This document shows, in pieces, positions 62,516 through 64,000 of a stretch of DNA of 64,000 nucleotides. The stretch lies in assembly GCA_934512135.1 (NCBI GenBank), contig CAKSWT010000010.1:32314-96313 (forward strand), in the 5' to 3' direction. Position numbers and translations under genes: made by a program. Origin of the DNA: an uncultured Oscillospiraceae bacterium (lineage in GTDB: Bacteria; Bacillota; Clostridia; Oscillospirales; Oscillospiraceae). Position 1 is the first letter of the stretch. Every line of letters starts with the position of its first letter. The notes below the pieces were generated by a model. That model was not told the DNA's origin. It saw only the letters and a list, made by a program, of their open reading frames with translations, and ran no database searches.

Positions 62516-64000
62516 TATCCTGCTCACTCTGTGCATGGCGCTGACGCTTTTGCCGACAACGGTCTTTGCCGAGGGCGGCACGGAGGAACCGTCTGCGCAG
62601 GCGCTGACAAGCGTCAATATTACCTTCCCCACGCCCAAGGCAGGGGAAAACATCAGCGAAGCCATGAAAGACGCCTCCGGTGATGTGGACAGCGGCCTGA
62701 CGCTCTATCTCACCGGCCCCGCACTGTGGAAGCAGGGTGAAGAACCGGATAAGCTGGACGAGAACGCCGCTTATGCAGAGGGAAACACCTATCTGCTGAA
62801 TTTCACCTTCTACACGCAAAAGCCCATCACAGATGAGACTGTCTTGACCTGCAACGGCAATCCTATTACGCGCTATGCAGACTTTCAGGCGCTTACCGAG
62901 GCGCTGGGCGCCTATGACGGGAAGCAGGACGCCTATCTCGGCTGCGTTATGTTCAGCGAGGAGGGCACCGGCGATCCTGATATGGAGGATCTGAGGAATC
63001 TCTATCTTCTTTCCCTTTACGCCTTTGTCCGCGTGCCGGAGTATACGGTTAAGGAGCAGTTTTCCCTTGCTCCCGGCGGCGTCTATTACTTTGACCTCTC
63101 CGGCGCGGGCATTACCGGCACGGCGAACGACAGCCTGCCGGATACGTCGCTGCACTATGTTCCCTTTACCTACGCCGGGACAGTGGACGCCTACACGCTC
63201 CCGTCAACGATGGCGCCCACTGAGGAGTATGCACAGCAGAACAAATATGCCCACAGCCTGTTCATTGCGGATTATGCCGTAACGAATGAAACAAGCTGGG
63301 ATGAGCTGAATACCGCAGGGCTGATTTTCGGCAAAGGCTACGCCAGCGGCGGCATAGACTATACCATGCGAGTGCCGTCCGAGGGAAGTGCCAGTAAAGG
63401 CCCGAGTGATTCAGTACGCGGCAACCCCCAAAGCAACGAATGGGACATGATAATGAACAAGGACGAAGGATACGTCAAAAACTGGAGCAGTATGTTTTCG
63501 TGGGGACAGGATAATGCGAAATATGCTCCGACGTACCGTGCGGTTCGCGGGTCCAATTCGGCCCGCTACTGGACCAACTACAGCTCTGCTATTAACACCT
63601 ACTCGATCCTCGGTTTCCGCCCCGTACTTGAAGTCCTGAACCCGGACACGCTGGGCGCTGACGGGCTGAAAGCCGTTGCCCTGGACCTTGGCGGCGGCAA
63701 GCTGGGCGATGAGAACAGCATACAGATTATCGTGAAAAATGGTGAGAGCTTTACCGCGCCTGCCTCCGACGGTCTGACCCGCCCGGACGGAAATACCGGC
63801 AGCTACTTTAAGTGGCGTGGCAGCGACGGTGAGCTCTACGCGCCGGGCGATAATGTTCCGGCAGACGTCACCAAGCTGACGGCGCAGTTTGATGAGCAGT
63901 TCAACCTCGCTCCCGGTGGCACCTATTACTTTGACCTCTCCGGCGTGAGCATTCCCGGCACGGCGGATGACGCACTACCGGACAAAACAATGCACTATGT
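62496..64000 (+). CDS. Repeat-containing surface protein (3' end outside window)
   Basis: An open frame running off the right edge, 501 complete codons seen. Residues 1-25 are a signal peptide (LLTLCMALTLLPTTVFAE). A module beginning QFSLAPGGVYYFDLSG (near residue 188) recurs as QFNLAPGGTYYFDLSG near 468, a period of about 280 residues, each followed by LPDxxxHYV. Between them lies a block with Trp/Asn/Ser-rich sequence ending GFRPVLEVLNP, resembling a C-type-lectin-like fold. AGGGAGG lies before ATG 62496, inside the TetR gene. Such proteins in gut Firmicutes are large cell-surface proteins of unknown role; wall anchoring cannot be judged because the end is missing. Confidence 0.8.
   Translation, partial: MKKRLFSILLTLCMALTLLPTTVFAEGGTEEPSAQALTSVNITFPTPKAGENISEAMKDASGDVDSGLTLYLTGPALWKQGEEPDKLDENAAYAEGNTYLLNFTFYTQKPITDETVLTCNGNPITRYADFQALTEALGAYDGKQDAYLGCVMFSEEGTGDPDMEDLRNLYLLSLYAFVRVPEYTVKEQFSLAPGGVYYFDLSGAGITGTANDSLPDTSLHYVPFTYAGTVDAYTLPSTMAPTEEYAQQNKYAHSLFIADYAVTNETSWDELNTAGLIFGKGYASGGIDYTMRVPSEGSASKGPSDSVRGNPQSNEWDMIMNKDEGYVKNWSSMFSWGQDNAKYAPTYRAVRGSNSARYWTNYSSAINTYSILGFRPVLEVLNPDTLGADGLKAVALDLGGGKLGDENSIQIIVKNGESFTAPASDGLTRPDGNTGSYFKWRGSDGELYAPGDNVPADVTKLTAQFDEQFNLAPGGTYYFDLSGVSIPGTADDALPDKTMHY

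Overview
This 64 kb window reads as chromosome from a GC-rich, Gram-positive anaerobe of the Clostridia, most likely the Oscillospiraceae (Oscillibacter/Flavonifractor-like). The basis is inference from several signs: the gene order smc-ftsY-rph-rdgB-yhbY-nadD/yqeK-rsfS-leuS; AGGAGG ribosome sites and sigma-A promoters with 17-base spacers; T-box and lysine-riboswitch control of amino acid operons; a SufCBDSU system without SufA or SufE; lipoprotein signal peptides; and sortase-anchored surface proteins. No rRNA, tRNA, CRISPR array, transposase or phage gene was seen.

Layout. 1-12.4 kb is housekeeping: smc (5' end missing), ftsY, rph, rdgB, yhbY, a nadD-yqeK fusion, rsfS, leuS, rpsU, yqeG, efp and a zinc-ribbon protein. 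12.5-15.6 kb is a small lipid/ester-like set: a condensation-fold acyltransferase-like protein, a zinc-ribbon membrane protein and an alpha/beta hydrolase. 15.7-21.0 kb is the Fe-S assembly operon rrf2-sufCBDSU. A truncated LysR gene follows. 22.1-28.0 kb is a sortase-assembled pilus operon whose order (large tip-like protein, signal-peptidase-like protein, FctA-like shaft pilin, class B sortase, FctB-like base pilin) matches the streptococcal FCT-3 type cpa-sipA-fctA-srtC-fctB. Its signal-peptidase-like protein has lost both catalytic residues, and its leader RNA can fold into two hairpins and an H-type pseudoknot. 28.1-34.9 kb is the complete trpEGDCFBA operon behind a tryptophan T-box with an extra terminator. 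38.6-43.5 kb is the acetyl-branch diaminopimelate/lysine pathway (dapA, dapB, dapH, patA, N-acetyl-DAP deacetylase) behind a lysine riboswitch.

The rest is transport and accessory metabolism: a MATE exporter, a LysR-controlled liv-type ABC importer (46.9-51.6 kb), four related lipoprotein solute-binding proteins with no permease beside any of them, and a tannase-like esterase / alpha/beta hydrolase / binding-lipoprotein operon (53.8-58.1 kb) divergent from its own LysR gene. After that come an unrecognised beta-helix-like protein and a TetR gene overlapping a large repeat-containing surface protein that runs off the right edge.

The parts most worth follow-up are the pilus operon with its pseudo-signal peptidase and structured leader, the doubled terminator and small coupled reading frame in front of trpE, and the tannase-like enzyme with a collagen-like Gly-Gly-Pro insert whose motif recurs in the nearby beta-helix-like gene. 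All names rest on reading motifs by eye; no database search was run.
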